In this document: piece after piece, positions 8,740 to 18,162 of the stretch | How the letters are laid out: each line of letters opens with the position of its first letter | Numbering within the stretch: the stretch's first letter is position 1 | Assembly: GCA_029279945.1 (NCBI GenBank) | Contig: JAJUHK010000002.1 | Span: 1-64,000, forward strand | DNA from: Pseudidiomarina indica | Lineage (GTDB): Bacteria; Pseudomonadota; Gammaproteobacteria; Enterobacterales; Alteromonadaceae | Reading direction: 5' to 3' | Length of the DNA: 64,000 nt | Made by a program: the position numbers and the translations under genes | The notes under the pieces: generated by a model | Seen by the model: only the letters and a program-made list of their open reading frames with translations | The model's database searches: none | What the model was told of the DNA's origin: nothing

Positions 8740-9258
8740 ATGATGAAGGACGAGCCAGACGATCTGAGTTTATTTCGCGCCAGCGTGCAAGTCGATCGCC
8801 GTATCCGTAATGAAACCGTCGAGCCCTATCGGCCGCGCCACCAGCGTGTAAAAACTCAAGCTGCAAACCCCAGCACGCGACAACAACAAGCAGAATTTTT
8901 CTTCTCTGATACCTATCGCACTCATTTACCCGAGGGTGCAGTTCGCTATTGCGCCGACAATAACGCCACTTACATTCTAAAACAATTGCGCCGTGGCGAT
9001 TTTGAACCTGAATTGTTTCTTGACCTGCATGGCTTAACCCGCGCTCAGGCAAAACATGAAATTGCAGCCCTGCTCAACGCTTGTCAGCGTGAGCACGTCA
9101 GTTGTTGTGCCATTATGAGTGGCCATGGACGCGGTATTTTAAAAGACAGCCTGCCGCATTGGCTGGTTCAGCATCCTGCAGTACGTGCCTTTCATCAAGC
9201 TCCGCCACACCACGGTGGCCAAGCTTCATTATTAGTTTTAGTACACCTTCCAGAATAA
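8740..9258 (+). CDS. smrB: Ribosome rescue endonuclease SmrB (Smr domain)
   Basis: This 172-residue protein has a basic N-terminal extension (residues 1-85) and a C-terminal Smr domain with DLHG (95-98), GHGRGILK (128-135) and GGQASLLV (159-166). SmrB recognises collided ribosomes and cleaves the mRNA between them. Two adjacent ATGs (8740 and 8743) are possible starts; TAGG lies six to nine bases upstream. It is divergent from prmB and convergent with sixA, matching the E. coli yfcN neighbourhood. Confidence 0.9.
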   Translation: MMKDEPDDLSLFRASVQVDRRIRNETVEPYRPRHQRVKTQAANPSTRQQQAEFFFSDTYRTHLPEGAVRYCADNNATYILKQLRRGDFEPELFLDLHGLTRAQAKHEIAALLNACQREHVSCCAIMSGHGRGILKDSLPHWLVQHPAVRAFHQAPPHHGGQASLLVLVHLPE

Positions 9259-9274
9259 CGCCGTGACACTGTCA

Positions 9275-9790
9275 TTACGTCACAATCATCCGTAGAAACC
9301 GTGCGCGTTGGTAGGTTATATCCAGTTCCAATTCAGCCATTCCAGCCGTCGGGAAAATCAATGGTGGTGTTTGAGGATCAAGCGTTGCCACGAGATGACT
9401 GACGAAGGGCATGTGGGAAACGATCACCACCGTCCCATCAACCCACTGCTGCTGCTCTAGCTTAGCGAATAACCAGTCAATGAAAACGTCTAGATTTCCT
9501 TGGGGAATGATATCTGTGGATGTTTCAAGGTGCTGTGGGGGAAGGTGAGCGGCAATAATATCTGCGGTTTCTTGCGCACGTCGATACGGGCTAGTAATTA
9601 GCCACCGCACTTGCGGTTGGCTTCGTTGTAGCAAGTATTCCTTTAACCAACATGCGGTTGTGGTTACCTCGCTGCATCCTTGTGCGCTCAATGGCCGTTG
9701 TGCATCGGCAACTGAACCAGTGTGCGATTGCGCATCACCATGGCGCATAATCATCAACGTAACGGTCACAGACTTATTCGCTCTCGTCAT
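9275..9790 (-). CDS. sixA: Phosphohistidine phosphatase SixA
   Basis: This histidine-phosphatase-family protein is 171 residues from this start. The catalytic RHG is at 16-18 and the second active-site histidine is in VSHMPFV, with SPYRRAQETA between them. SixA removes phosphate from phosphohistidine in PTS or phosphorelay proteins. The start is uncertain: the ATG at 9790 overlaps ratB by 17 bases, while a GTG at 9769 just after the ratB stop would give MTVTLMIMRHG, closer to the short E. coli N-terminus and preceded by GAGAG. It is downstream of ratB on the same strand. Confidence 0.88.
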   Translation of the reverse strand: MTRANKSVTVTLMIMRHGDAQSHTGSVADAQRPLSAQGCSEVTTTACWLKEYLLQRSQPQVRWLITSPYRRAQETADIIAAHLPPQHLETSTDIIPQGNLDVFIDWLFAKLEQQQWVDGTVVIVSHMPFVSHLVATLDPQTPPLIFPTAGMAELELDITYQRARFLRMIVT

Positions 9791-10136
9791 CGGTTTGGTC
9801 GGTTGCACGACGCCGGCGCCCACCTGTTACAGGATCCGCCCGCCCTTCATCAATGGCTTGTTCGGCGCGACGGCGACGAATAGCCTTAGGATCAGCTATC
9901 AGTGGGCGGTAAATTTCTACGCGATCTCCCTCACGTAGTTCTTGCTCTAGCTTAACGGTTTTACTCCAAATACCAACTTTTTGTTTATCTAGATCGATCT
10001 CTGGAAAATAGCGCATGATTTGTGATTGCTCAATCGCCTCACGAACTCGCGTACCAACTGGCACCCGTAACGGGATAATTTGTTGCCGTTCTGGCGTTGC
10101 ATAGGCTACTTCTATCTGAATTTGCGGTACGGTCAT
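9774..10136 (-). CDS. ratB: RnfH/RatB family ubiquitin-like protein
   Basis: This 120-residue UPF0125-family protein has a beta-grasp fold. The core is residues 5-85 with RVPVGTRVREAIEQS and GDRVEIYRPL; the tail is rich in Arg and Asp. The family is named RatB or RnfH. It was proposed as antitoxin to RatA, but the function is not settled. Three bases separate it from ratA upstream. It is not beside the rsx operon of this window, which begins 27 kb away. Confidence 0.88.
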   Translation of the reverse strand: MTVPQIQIEVAYATPERQQIIPLRVPVGTRVREAIEQSQIMRYFPEIDLDKQKVGIWSKTVKLEQELREGDRVEIYRPLIADPKAIRRRRAEQAIDEGRADPVTGGRRRRATDQTDDESE

Positions 10137-10139
10137 GAC

Positions 10140-10577
10140 TTATTTCACCCCATACACTTGCTGTGCACGCTGCACAAACGCATCCACCATGCGACTTTGC
10201 AGCTCATTAAAAACCTTCCCAAACGCCAGACTGAGTATTTTGTTAGCAAATTCAAACTCAAGCTTGAGGACAATCTTGCAGGCGTTCTGATCGAGCGCAT
10301 GAAAGCTCCATCCACCACGTAAGTATTGAAACGGACCGTCCACAAGCTCCATCTCAATACGATCGTATGGAACTAACGTATTCTTGGTCGTAAACGATTT
10401 ACTGATCCCTGCTTTTTGAATATCCAAGCGAGCTACTTTCACCTCATCCGTTTCCTCTAATACCGTTGCCTGACGGCAGCCTGGGACAAACTTTGGATAA
10501 TCATCGATGTCATTCACTAGCGCGTACATTTGGGCATTGCTATAAGGTACTAACGCGCTGCGTTCAATCGTCGGCAT
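10140..10577 (-). CDS. ratA: RatA / Coq10-like START-domain protein
   Basis: This 145-residue SRPBCC (START-like) protein has PYSNAQMYALVNDIDDYPKFVPGC at its N-terminus (residues 10-33), typical of the RatA/COQ10 family. E. coli RatA has been reported to block 70S ribosome association. Mitochondrial Coq10 homologues bind ubiquinone, so a quinone role is also possible. The ATG at 10577 has GAGGA in front; a start four codons earlier is less likely. It is divergent from smpB, the conserved arrangement in Gammaproteobacteria. Confidence 0.88.
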   Translation of the reverse strand: MPTIERSALVPYSNAQMYALVNDIDDYPKFVPGCRQATVLEETDEVKVARLDIQKAGISKSFTTKNTLVPYDRIEMELVDGPFQYLRGGWSFHALDQNACKIVLKLEFEFANKILSLAFGKVFNELQSRMVDAFVQRAQQVYGVK

Positions 10578-10704
10578 GGTATTCCTCACTTACCAGAAAG
10601 TGTTGGCATGATAGCTTATTTTGTTGACTGGATCATCCATAGCTGATGTGAAAATAATTCCACGATTTGCGCTGAAAACAAATTTTATTTTTTTTCGTCA
10701 AGGG

Positions 10705-10710
10705 TATAAT
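10705..10710 (+). promoter_or_regulatory. Consensus -10 box immediately upstream of smpB
   Basis: A perfect TATAAT lies only seven bases before the smpB ATG at 10718, so transcription from it would begin at or next to the start codon. The -35 region is only a T-rich stretch. The only purine-rich candidate ribosome site (AAGGG at 10700-10704) lies 13 bases from the ATG and would be upstream of the transcript start. Confidence 0.5.
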
Positions 10711-10717
10711 ACGCACC

Positions 10718-11197
10718 ATGAGTAAAAATAAAAAAACACCCAATTCCAACACTATCGCGCTTAACAAAAAAGCGCGCCACGAATATTTCCTCGAAGAAAA
10801 GTTTGAGGCAGGTATTGCCTTACAAGGCTGGGAAGTAAAAAGTATTCGTGCCGGCAAAGTAAATATTAGTGATACGTACGTCATTATCCGTAATGGCGAA
10901 GCCTATTTATTAGGGGCACAAATCCAACCTTTAAACTCAGCTTCAACGCATGTGGTATGTGACCCTGAACGGACTCGTAAGCTGTTATTAAAGCAACGTG
11001 AACTAGATAAGCTTATCGGTGCGGTGGAGCGTGAAGGATATGCTATCGTCGCCACCGCCATGTATTGGAAACGACACCTGGTCAAAGTTGAGATTTACCT
11101 TGCTAAAGGTAAGAAAACCCATGACAAACGAGACACGATCAAAGAACGCGATTGGCAACGCCAAAAAGAGCGCATCATGAAACACAACGCTCGTTAA
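10718..11197 (+). CDS. smpB: SsrA-binding protein SmpB
   Basis: This 159-residue RNA-binding partner of tmRNA in trans-translation has the conserved [25 protein letters not shown] block (about residues 23-47), the internal KLDKLIG-type helix and the basic C-terminal tail [21 protein letters not shown] that enters the ribosome A site. Length equals E. coli SmpB (160). No tmRNA gene (ssrA) is in the window. The short 5' region contains a -10 box almost touching the start codon, suggesting a very short or absent leader. Confidence 0.96.
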   Translation: MSKNKKTPNSNTIALNKKARHEYFLEEKFEAGIALQGWEVKSIRAGKVNISDTYVIIRNGEAYLLGAQIQPLNSASTHVVCDPERTRKLLLKQRELDKLIGAVEREGYAIVATAMYWKRHLVKVEIYLAKGKKTHDKRDTIKERDWQRQKERIMKHNAR

Positions 11198-11206
11198 CTT
11201 CGCGTG

Positions 11207-11235
11207 TTGACAGTGTAAATAAATCCAGTTACAGT
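11207..11235 (+). promoter_or_regulatory. Candidate trp operon promoter
   Basis: TTGACA at 11207-11212 and TACAGT at 11230-11235 are separated by 17 bases, a good sigma-70 arrangement just after the smpB stop. The predicted start lies about 50 bases before the leader peptide. I see no convincing TrpR operator (a CTAG-centred palindrome) overlapping it. Confidence 0.65.
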
Positions 11236-11293
11236 TTTTCACACTATAGACAACTTAATCTCTGTTAAACGAATCCCAATAGGAATCAGAACC

Positions 11294-11356
11294 GTGTTAG
11301 ACCACGCACAAGCAACCTTCGTAAGCATCAACTGGTGGTGGCATTTCCCGAACTAG
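11294..11356 (+). CDS. trpL: trp operon leader peptide (three consecutive Trp codons)
   Basis: A 20-codon frame starts with GTG at 11294, has AGGA at a suitable distance upstream (11281-11284), and encodes MLDHAQATFVSINWWWHFPN before a TAG at 11354. Three adjacent TGG codons (11333-11341) would stall ribosomes when charged tRNA-Trp is scarce. No in-frame ATG is nearby, so GTG is the start. It is followed by pairing segments and a terminator, the layout of classical transcription attenuation upstream of trpE. Confidence 0.93.
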   Translation: MLDHAQATFVSINWWWHFPN

Positions 11357-11424
11357 CGGGCGATGCATCTGTGCGTATTTAGCAGAATTATTGCAAAAAC
11401 CCGCTTCGATAAGCGGGTTTTTTT
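11341..11424 (+). promoter_or_regulatory. trp attenuator (competing hairpins and terminator)
   Basis: Segments 1 and 2: GCAT..CCCG (from 11341) pairs with CGGG..ATGC (ending about 11366) around the leader stop codon. Segments 3 and 4: AAACCCGCTT (11397-11406) pairs with AAGCGGGTTT (11411-11420) and is followed by T residues, forming the terminator. The antiterminator is visible: AGCGGG at 11355-11360 can pair with CCCGCT at 11400-11405. Stalling at the Trp codons would cover segment 1 and free segment 2 for the antiterminator. Confidence 0.88.
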
Positions 11425-11491
11425 GTGTTCTCGCTTATCGATTGCCTCGGCACTAAAAGTTATATGATTTTAGTCAACTTGGAAGATAACG

Positions 11492-13120
11492 ATGAGCAAC
11501 AGCACCCAATCATGCCCGGCAGCAGTCACCAGTTTGTACCGGCAACTCCCCTATCAGGCCGATCCGTTAGCCGTGTATGAACAAATCTGTGCACCAAATC
11601 AACCCAGCCTCCTGCTCGAATCGAGCACCATCGCCACGCGTGAAAATTTGCAAAGTATTTTGCTTGTTCATGCCGCCTTAGAGTTTCGCTGTGATAACCA
11701 ACGAGTGACGATCACGGCGCTTACTGCCAATGGACAATCGCTATTACCTTGGTTAGCAACACAATTGCATACCTTACCGTGCGATCTTATTAGCCACTCC
11801 AATAAGCAAATTGTCTGTGAGTTTACCCCTCCACGCAACTCCTTAGATGAAGATAGCCGCCTGCGTGCAGTAAGTAATATCGAGCCGTTAAGGAAGATAT
11901 TACAAGGTTTAGAAGTGATTGCTGATAGGCCACACCCAATGGCCGTGTTTATGGGAGGGGTGTTTGCTTACGATTACCTCGCGACTTTTGAAGAGCTCCC
12001 CCCAGTTAACATGGGCGAGAATCAATGTCCCGATTACTTGTTTTACTTAGCCGAAACTCTACTTATAATTAATCATCAGCAACATACCATGGAACTGCTG
12101 GGGAGCTTATTCCACGGCTCCAACCAACATCAATATGCTGAACATTTAGAACGCCAACTGGAGCATATCGCACACCGCTGCCAGCCATCCCATCATGATG
12201 GGACTACCCGCGCGCCATTATCCACCATGCCTACGCAACCCATCGCAGTCACCCCAAGTGCGACAACTTATGCGCAGCAGGTCGAGCAACTGCAGCAACA
12301 CATTCGCGCTGGTGATATTTTTCAGGCTGTCCTTGCGCGGCAATTCAATTTACCTTGCCACAGCACGCTTGAGTCCTATCGTGAACTCAAGCGCAGCAAC
12401 CCATCACCCTATCTATTTTTCTTGCGTAGTAGTGCATTTGAGTTATTTGGAGCATCACCAGAATCTGCTTTGAAATACACCGCTGCCACTAACCAAGTCG
12501 AACTGTACCCCATAGCTGGCACTCGCCCCCGCGGGTGTAATGCCGACGGACAAGTGAATGCTGATTTAGATAGCCGAATTGAACTCGAACTCCGCCTCGA
12601 TCTAAAGGAAACCGCAGAGCATGTAATGTTAGTTGATCTGGCTCGTAATGACTTAGCACGGATAGCCCAACCAGGTACACGCCATGTGGTCAGTTTAATG
12701 CAAGTCGATCGCTACGCCCATGTCATGCACTTAGTATCTCGTGTGGTTGCGCAACTGGCACCAGATTTAGATGCTCTGCACGCCTATCGCGCTTGCATGA
12801 ATATGGGCACGTTAATGGGGGCACCAAAATTATCTGCAGCACGCCTGATACGCCAATTTGAACAGCAACGTCGGGGCAGTTATGGCGGTGCTCTTGGCTA
12901 TCTCACTGGAGCCGGTGATATGGATACCTGCATCGTGATCCGCTCGGCGTTCGTCCGCCACGGTCACGCCATCGTCCAAGCTGGTGCTGGGGTGGTATAT
13001 GCGTCACAGCCAGAGGCCGAAGTTGCAGAGACCGAACACAAAGCTAAGGCAGTCATTAACGCTATTCAACATGCTAACCAACGCCTTCAGGAGCACGCTC
13101 ATGCATTATCCCACGCCTGA
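11492..13120 (+). CDS. trpE: Anthranilate synthase component I
   Basis: This 542-residue enzyme, with TrpG, converts chorismate and ammonia to anthranilate. LLES at residues 41-44 corresponds to the tryptophan feedback site of E. coli TrpE. The catalytic chorismate-binding half includes GDIFQAVLARQF, PIAGTRPRG, VDLARNDLARIA and GTLMGAPKLSA. It is the first structural gene after the attenuator; the ATG is preceded by GGAAGATAACG. The 3' end overlaps trpG by 20 bases, consistent with coupled synthesis of the two subunits. Confidence 0.97.
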   Translation: MSNSTQSCPAAVTSLYRQLPYQADPLAVYEQICAPNQPSLLLESSTIATRENLQSILLVHAALEFRCDNQRVTITALTANGQSLLPWLATQLHTLPCDLISHSNKQIVCEFTPPRNSLDEDSRLRAVSNIEPLRKILQGLEVIADRPHPMAVFMGGVFAYDYLATFEELPPVNMGENQCPDYLFYLAETLLIINHQQHTMELLGSLFHGSNQHQYAEHLERQLEHIAHRCQPSHHDGTTRAPLSTMPTQPIAVTPSATTYAQQVEQLQQHIRAGDIFQAVLARQFNLPCHSTLESYRELKRSNPSPYLFFLRSSAFELFGASPESALKYTAATNQVELYPIAGTRPRGCNADGQVNADLDSRIELELRLDLKETAEHVMLVDLARNDLARIAQPGTRHVVSLMQVDRYAHVMHLVSRVVAQLAPDLDALHAYRACMNMGTLMGAPKLSAARLIRQFEQQRRGSYGGALGYLTGAGDMDTCIVIRSAFVRHGHAIVQAGAGVVYASQPEAEVAETEHKAKAVINAIQHANQRLQEHAHALSHA

Positions 13121-13739
13121 TCGTATCGTGCTAATAGATAACCAAGATTCCTTTAGCTACAACTTAGTGGACGCACTGCGCCAACTGGGCTACCCGTTAG
13201 TTGTGTATCGCAACCAATTACCAACGGATACTATCCTTGCGCAACTGAACAGTTATTCTGGCCGTCAGCTGCTGTGCTTATCGCCCGGACCTGCGGCACC
13301 AGAACAAGCCGGCTGTCTCCTAGACGTCATTGCCCGTGCTAGTGGTCGCGTCCCGATGTTGGGTATTTGCTTAGGATTTCAAGCCTTAGTAGTACACGTT
13401 GGTGGTGTTATTAAGCGCACGCCAGAACCTGTGCACGGCCGTGCCGACTCTATCAGCTACCGCCCCCACCCGATCTTCGCTCACTTACCTCCGACACTAC
13501 GGGTCGCTCGCTATCATTCACTCGTAGGGCAGCAACTTCCCGATACAGTCGATGTATTAGCAGCGGTCGATGATATCCCAATGGCTGCTGAATTTCGCGG
13601 GTTAGCAGCCATTGGTCTACAGTTTCATCCAGAATCCATTCTCACTCCACATGGCGAACAACTACTCGCCCAGACGGTGAAATATCTCTTTGAATTGTCA
13701 TCAGCAACGCGCATAAGGAAAGCAACATGCAAATTTTAA
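13101..13739 (+). CDS. trpG: Anthranilate synthase component II (glutamine amidotransferase)
   Basis: This 212-residue class I glutamine amidotransferase supplies ammonia to TrpE. The nucleophile Cys is at 90 in LGICLGFQ, and the His-Glu pair is in LQFHPES. The start chosen is the ATG at 13101, preceded by AGGAG and inside the trpE 3' end; the open frame reaches further upstream but only through trpE. Unlike enteric bacteria, trpG is not fused to trpD. It overlaps trpD by 13 bases. Confidence 0.96.
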   Translation: MHYPTPDRIVLIDNQDSFSYNLVDALRQLGYPLVVYRNQLPTDTILAQLNSYSGRQLLCLSPGPAAPEQAGCLLDVIARASGRVPMLGICLGFQALVVHVGGVIKRTPEPVHGRADSISYRPHPIFAHLPPTLRVARYHSLVGQQLPDTVDVLAAVDDIPMAAEFRGLAAIGLQFHPESILTPHGEQLLAQTVKYLFELSSATRIRKATCKF

Positions 13740-14743
13740 CGCATTTATTGCAAGGCGGTACATTATCGCTTAGCCAAGCTGAAGCATTGTTTGAGCACTT
13801 AGTTCGAGGCGAATTGAACGATATTCAAATCGCAGCCACGTTAATGGCCATGAAAATGCGCCGTGAACAACCTGAAGAATTGGCGGGTGCAGCGTGCGCA
13901 TTACGACGCGCAGCCCGCCAATTTCCCCGCCCATCACGAACCATTGTCGATAGTTGTGGCACCGGTGGTGACGGCAGCAACACCATGAATATTTCCACGA
14001 CAGCAGCATTAGTTGCTGCCAGTATGGGGCTGGCTGTTGCCAAACATGGGAATCGCAGTGTTTCATCACGCTCAGGATCCGCTGATGTACTAGAAAGTCT
14101 GCAGCTATCGGTGACGCAACCTCCAACTATCGCGGCACAACAACTCGCGCAATTTAACTTTTGTTTTTTGTTTGCCCCCCACTATCATCCTGGCATTCGC
14201 TATGCCATGCCAACGCGGCAAACATTAAAAACCAGAACACTATTCAATCTACTTGGCCCTTTAATAAACCCAGCTCGCCCTGACGCGCAAGTCCTTGGTG
14301 TATACAGTCCCCAATGGTGCCGTCCGCTGGCTGCCACCCTCAGGCTATTAGGCACTCAACGTGCTGTTGTTGTCCATGGTTCTGGGTTAGATGAAATTGC
14401 CACACATGGCACGACTCACGTCGTTGAGTTACGCCACGGTGAATTGCATGAATATACGCTGACACCCGCTGATTTTGGTATCCAACCAGCAACGGTAAGT
14501 GACCTTGCAGGTGGTGATGCCGATTATAACGCGCGATTACTCAGCGCCGTTTTAACTGGCAAGGCACCGCAAGCTCACCTTGATGCGGTTGCGGTCACTG
14601 TAGCCGCCATGTTGTATGTCAGTGATGTTTGCACCGACTTTAAGCAAGCCACGCACCGCGTGTTAGAACACTTAGCGTCAGGCGCCGCAGCTCGCCATTT
14701 GCAAAAAATTCAGGAGTTTAACCGTGCCTCAATCAGTGCTTAA
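13727..14743 (+). CDS. trpD: Anthranilate phosphoribosyltransferase
   Basis: This 338-residue enzyme transfers phosphoribose from PRPP to anthranilate. The PRPP-binding GTGGDGSNT is at residues 78-86 and KHGNRSVSSRSGSADVLE starts at 106. Length is typical of stand-alone TrpD. It overlaps trpG at the 5' end and trpC(F) at the 3' end by 20 bases, so translation of the operon is probably coupled throughout. Confidence 0.97.
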   Translation: MQILTHLLQGGTLSLSQAEALFEHLVRGELNDIQIAATLMAMKMRREQPEELAGAACALRRAARQFPRPSRTIVDSCGTGGDGSNTMNISTTAALVAASMGLAVAKHGNRSVSSRSGSADVLESLQLSVTQPPTIAAQQLAQFNFCFLFAPHYHPGIRYAMPTRQTLKTRTLFNLLGPLINPARPDAQVLGVYSPQWCRPLAATLRLLGTQRAVVVHGSGLDEIATHGTTHVVELRHGELHEYTLTPADFGIQPATVSDLAGGDADYNARLLSAVLTGKAPQAHLDAVAVTVAAMLYVSDVCTDFKQATHRVLEHLASGAAARHLQKIQEFNRASISA

Positions 14744-16130
14744 AACCATCACTGCAGCGCGCCAGCTTACCCTTGCTCAACAACTCAGCCAGCTCGATTT
14801 GGCAGCAATCTCTGCAAAGTTGCAGCCGAGCCGACGTAGCTTGGCACAGGCGCTTGCTGAACCACGTACGAGCTTTATTTTAGAGTGCAAGCAAGCCTCT
14901 CCTTCCCATGGGCGGTTGCGGCAGCATTGGAATGTAAACCAGCTGGCCAACATCTATCACCGCTATGCGGCAGCGATTTCTGTATTGACTGAGCCGGAGT
15001 ACTTTCAGGGGGATTTTCGCGATCTCAGCATCGTTGCAAATAGCGTCACACTGCCGGTCCTCTGCAAAGATTTCATTCAACAACCTGAGCACATCTTGTT
15101 GGCACGCTATTTCGGTGCCGATGCGATATTGCTTATGATGGCGGTACTTTCAGATGAACAGTACCTCACCTTAGCAAAACTCGCTCAGCGTTATAATCTC
15201 GATATCCTTACAGAAGTGGCAACCGAGACAGAATTAGAACGAGCCATTCGTTTAGGTGCCAACATTATTGGTATTAATAACCGTGATCTACACGATCTCA
15301 GTATTGATCAGCAGCGTGCCATCGAACTGGCGCAACGAATTCCGCCAGATGTTTTGGTGGTAGCCGCCTCGGGATATCATACCCATCTACAGATTCGTGC
15401 CGCGGCACCTTATGTTGATGGCTTTTTGATTGGTAGTTCCCTCACTAGCGCCACCAATGTCGATCAAGCATGCCGCGAACTTATCTACGGTCACCATAAA
15501 GTCTGTGGGTTAACCTCGGCGGCAGACGCGCAAATGGTACACGCAGCTGGGGCTGCCTATGGTGGCCTTATCTTTGTCCCGCATTCGCCGCGGCGAATCA
15601 CCTACGAGCAGGCACAAACCATCATCAATACTACCCCAGAGCTAACCTATGTTGGAGTATTTGCCAACCAACCGCTGCCCCACGTCATCGCCACCGCAAC
15701 GTTATTGTCGTTGACAGTAGTACAACTACATGGTGACGAAGACGATGAATACTATCGTGATCTTGCCGCAGCTTTACCACACTTAGCCATCTGGCGCGCG
15801 CACGCTGTCAACGGCCCGATACAATTACCTAATCCTATGCCTGATCGGGTTGTACTCGATAGCCCTGGCGGTGGCAGTGGCAAGCCGTTCGCTTGGACCT
15901 ATCTCGCTCAACTACCGGCAACACAACGCCAACACATCATGCTGGCTGGCGGTATTGGTCCTCATAACCTTGAGTCCGCTCAGGCGACGCAAATGCAGTG
16001 TTTTGATTTTAATTCGGCCCTCGAATGGGCGCCGGGTCGTAAGGATGCCGGTAAAGTAATGCAAGTATTTCAGCAATTAAGAAACTATGGTCGCAGCGCT
16101 ATGCCGCCAATGAAGGAGTCTAACTTATGA
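14724..16130 (+). CDS. trpCF: Bifunctional indole-3-glycerol-phosphate synthase / phosphoribosylanthranilate isomerase
   Basis: This 468-residue fusion has an N-terminal IGPS barrel (about 1-255, with [13 protein letters not shown] and LCKDFI) and a C-terminal PRAI barrel (from [14 protein letters not shown] at about 257, with VQLHGDE and GGIGPHNL). It performs two consecutive steps between TrpD and TrpA. This is the usual gammaproteobacterial fusion (E. coli TrpC, 452 aa). Translation starts at a GTG (14724) with CAGGAG upstream, inside the trpD 3' end. It overlaps trpB by four bases (ATGA). Confidence 0.96.
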   Translation: MPQSVLKTITAARQLTLAQQLSQLDLAAISAKLQPSRRSLAQALAEPRTSFILECKQASPSHGRLRQHWNVNQLANIYHRYAAAISVLTEPEYFQGDFRDLSIVANSVTLPVLCKDFIQQPEHILLARYFGADAILLMMAVLSDEQYLTLAKLAQRYNLDILTEVATETELERAIRLGANIIGINNRDLHDLSIDQQRAIELAQRIPPDVLVVAASGYHTHLQIRAAAPYVDGFLIGSSLTSATNVDQACRELIYGHHKVCGLTSAADAQMVHAAGAAYGGLIFVPHSPRRITYEQAQTIINTTPELTYVGVFANQPLPHVIATATLLSLTVVQLHGDEDDEYYRDLAAALPHLAIWRAHAVNGPIQLPNPMPDRVVLDSPGGGSGKPFAWTYLAQLPATQRQHIMLAGGIGPHNLESAQATQMQCFDFNSALEWAPGRKDAGKVMQVFQQLRNYGRSAMPPMKESNL

Positions 16131-17329
16131 CCAAACAATCACAGCTACCCGCCTATTTTGGAGAGTTCGGTGGACAGTATGTGCCAGAAATACTAATTCC
16201 GGCACTGGATCAACTTGAACAAGCGTTTATCGATGCGCAACAAGATGTTGAGTTTCAAACGCAATTTCAACATTTACTGAAAAACTATTTAGGTCGTCCA
16301 ACACCGCTATCAGAATGCCAAAATCTGCCGCTGCAAGCGCCCACTGGCACTCGAATTTTCCTCAAACGCGAAGATTTACTACATGGCGGCGCTCATAAAA
16401 CCAACCAAGTTTTGGGACAAGCACTATTAGCCAAGCGCATGGGGAAACGGCGTATTATCGCCGAAACAGGGGCTGGCCAACATGGTACAGCAACAGCTTT
16501 GGCCTGCGCGTTACTGGGGCTTGAGTGTGTTATTTATATGGGTGCGAAAGATGTTGCCCGGCAACAGCCCAACGTCTTTCGAATGGAACTTATGGGCGCA
16601 CGAGTTGTTGCCGTTGACAGCGGTAGCAGCACCTTGAAAGATGCGGTAAATGAAGCGTTACGAGATTGGACCGCAAGCTACCACACCACCCATTACTTAT
16701 TAGGCACAGCAGCCGGCCCTCACCCCTTTCCAACTATAGTACGGGAATTTCACCGCATGATAGGCGCTGAAGCCAAGCAACAATTACGTGATCGTATCGG
16801 TCGATTACCGGATGAAGTCATCGCTTGTGTCGGTGGTGGTTCGAATGCAATTGGCATATTTGCAGATTTTATTGATGAACCCAATGTTGACCTAGTTGGG
16901 GTTGAACCCGCTGGTAAAGGCATGACGACGAACCACCACGGAGCAACATTGACTGCTGGCCGAGCTGGGGTGTTGCACGGTTGTCGCTCCAAAGTACTAC
17001 AAACAGCTGAGGGTCAAATCAGTGCCAGCCACTCTGTTTCTGCTGGACTCGATTATCCTGGCGTCGGTCCACAACACGCCTATTTACAGGCTATTGGGCG
17101 CGCTCAGTATGTTACCGTTGAAGATCATGAAGCACTACAGGCATTTCAACTCTTAGCGCAATATGAAGGGATTATTCCAGCACTTGAATCGGCGCATGCG
17201 TTAGCTTATGCCCTACGTCGCGCAGCGCAAGCCGATGCTCCAGAAATTCTACTGGTCAATTTATCGGGGCGCGGTGATAAAGATATCGACCATGTTCGCC
17301 AACTGCTTGCCCAAGGAGACCTGTCATGA
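16127..17329 (+). CDS. trpB: Tryptophan synthase beta chain
   Basis: This 400-residue pyridoxal-phosphate enzyme condenses indole with serine. The PLP lysine is K91 in GGAHKTNQ, the phosphate-binding loop is GGGSNAIG, and AETGAGQHG holds the catalytic glutamate. Length and sequence are those of TrpB1, the partner of TrpA. The start codon overlaps the trpCF stop by four bases, and the stop overlaps trpA by four, so 1:1 synthesis with TrpA is expected. Confidence 0.98.
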   Translation: MTKQSQLPAYFGEFGGQYVPEILIPALDQLEQAFIDAQQDVEFQTQFQHLLKNYLGRPTPLSECQNLPLQAPTGTRIFLKREDLLHGGAHKTNQVLGQALLAKRMGKRRIIAETGAGQHGTATALACALLGLECVIYMGAKDVARQQPNVFRMELMGARVVAVDSGSSTLKDAVNEALRDWTASYHTTHYLLGTAAGPHPFPTIVREFHRMIGAEAKQQLRDRIGRLPDEVIACVGGGSNAIGIFADFIDEPNVDLVGVEPAGKGMTTNHHGATLTAGRAGVLHGCRSKVLQTAEGQISASHSVSAGLDYPGVGPQHAYLQAIGRAQYVTVEDHEALQAFQLLAQYEGIIPALESAHALAYALRRAAQADAPEILLVNLSGRGDKDIDHVRQLLAQGDLS

Positions 17330-18162
17330 ACCGTTATCACTTGTTATTCCAACGCTTACAGCAACGTCAACAGGGGGCTTTCATCCCTTTCGTCACCCTT
17401 GGTGATCCAAATCCTGAACTCAGTTTAACTATTATCGACACGCTCGTTCGTGCTGGTGCCGATGGACTGGAGCTAGGATTACCATTTTCTGATCCTGTTG
17501 CTGATGGCGCCACCATTCAGGCAGCCAACATCCGAGCCTTAGCCAGTGGTACCACACGACAACAAGCTTTAGCAATTGTTCAAACCATCCGCGCCCGCTA
17601 TCCTGACCTGCCGATTGGACTATTGGTCTATGCAAATATTACCTTAACGCCCAACCTCGATGCATTTTACCAGCAATGTGCGGTAGCTGGCGTTGATTCC
17701 GTACTCATCGCTGATGTCCCAGTTCGCTCCGCGCAGCCATTTATTGTTGCCGCCCAGCGCGCAGGTATCGCGCCGGTGTTAATTGCGCCCCCGGATGCTA
17801 GTACCGCAACCTTGACTGACATTGCTCACTGCAGCGAGGGCTATGTCTATTTATTAAGTCGCGCCGGGGTAACTGGAGCCGAGCAAGCGATGGCAGCCCC
17901 CACCGCCCAGACTATTGCGCAATTGCAAGCAGTACGAAGCGCACCACCATTACTTGGCTTTGGCATCTCCACACCCACACAGGTTAAATCGGCCTTGGCG
18001 GCTGGTGCTGCGGGTGTCATTGTAGGTTCTGCTGTGGTCGATCTTATTGCTGCCCATTATCATGACCAGCAATTACTAGTCGCTGAGCTAACACACTTTG
18101 TGCAAACTATGAAGCAGGCAACAAACAATCACGTAATGCCTCTTCCACTGACTCAAATCTAA
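17326..18162 (+). CDS. trpA: Tryptophan synthase alpha chain
   Basis: This 278-residue barrel enzyme cleaves indole-3-glycerol phosphate to indole. The catalytic Glu and Asp are E49 and D60 in [15 protein letters not shown], the same numbering as in E. coli. The protein is about ten residues longer than E. coli TrpA; the additional tail, [12 protein letters not shown], is read from DNA that is also the 3' end of the convergent yfcH gene (56-base overlap). It is the last gene of the trp operon, and no terminator follows before yfcH coding sequence. Confidence 0.97.
   Translation: MNRYHLLFQRLQQRQQGAFIPFVTLGDPNPELSLTIIDTLVRAGADGLELGLPFSDPVADGATIQAANIRALASGTTRQQALAIVQTIRARYPDLPIGLLVYANITLTPNLDAFYQQCAVAGVDSVLIADVPVRSAQPFIVAAQRAGIAPVLIAPPDASTATLTDIAHCSEGYVYLLSRAGVTGAEQAMAAPTAQTIAQLQAVRSAPPLLGFGISTPTQVKSALAAGAAGVIVGSAVVDLIAAHYHDQQLLVAELTHFVQTMKQATNNHVMPLPLTQI

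Noticed and set aside
9774-10577. ratA-ratB as a novel toxin-antitoxin module
   Set aside because: It is a known conserved pair next to smpB in most Gammaproteobacteria; its toxin-antitoxin nature is itself debated, so nothing new is claimed.
11190-11290. TrpR operator at the trp promoter
   Set aside because: A GTTAAC lies at the end of smpB, but no CTAG-containing symmetric operator overlaps the candidate promoter.
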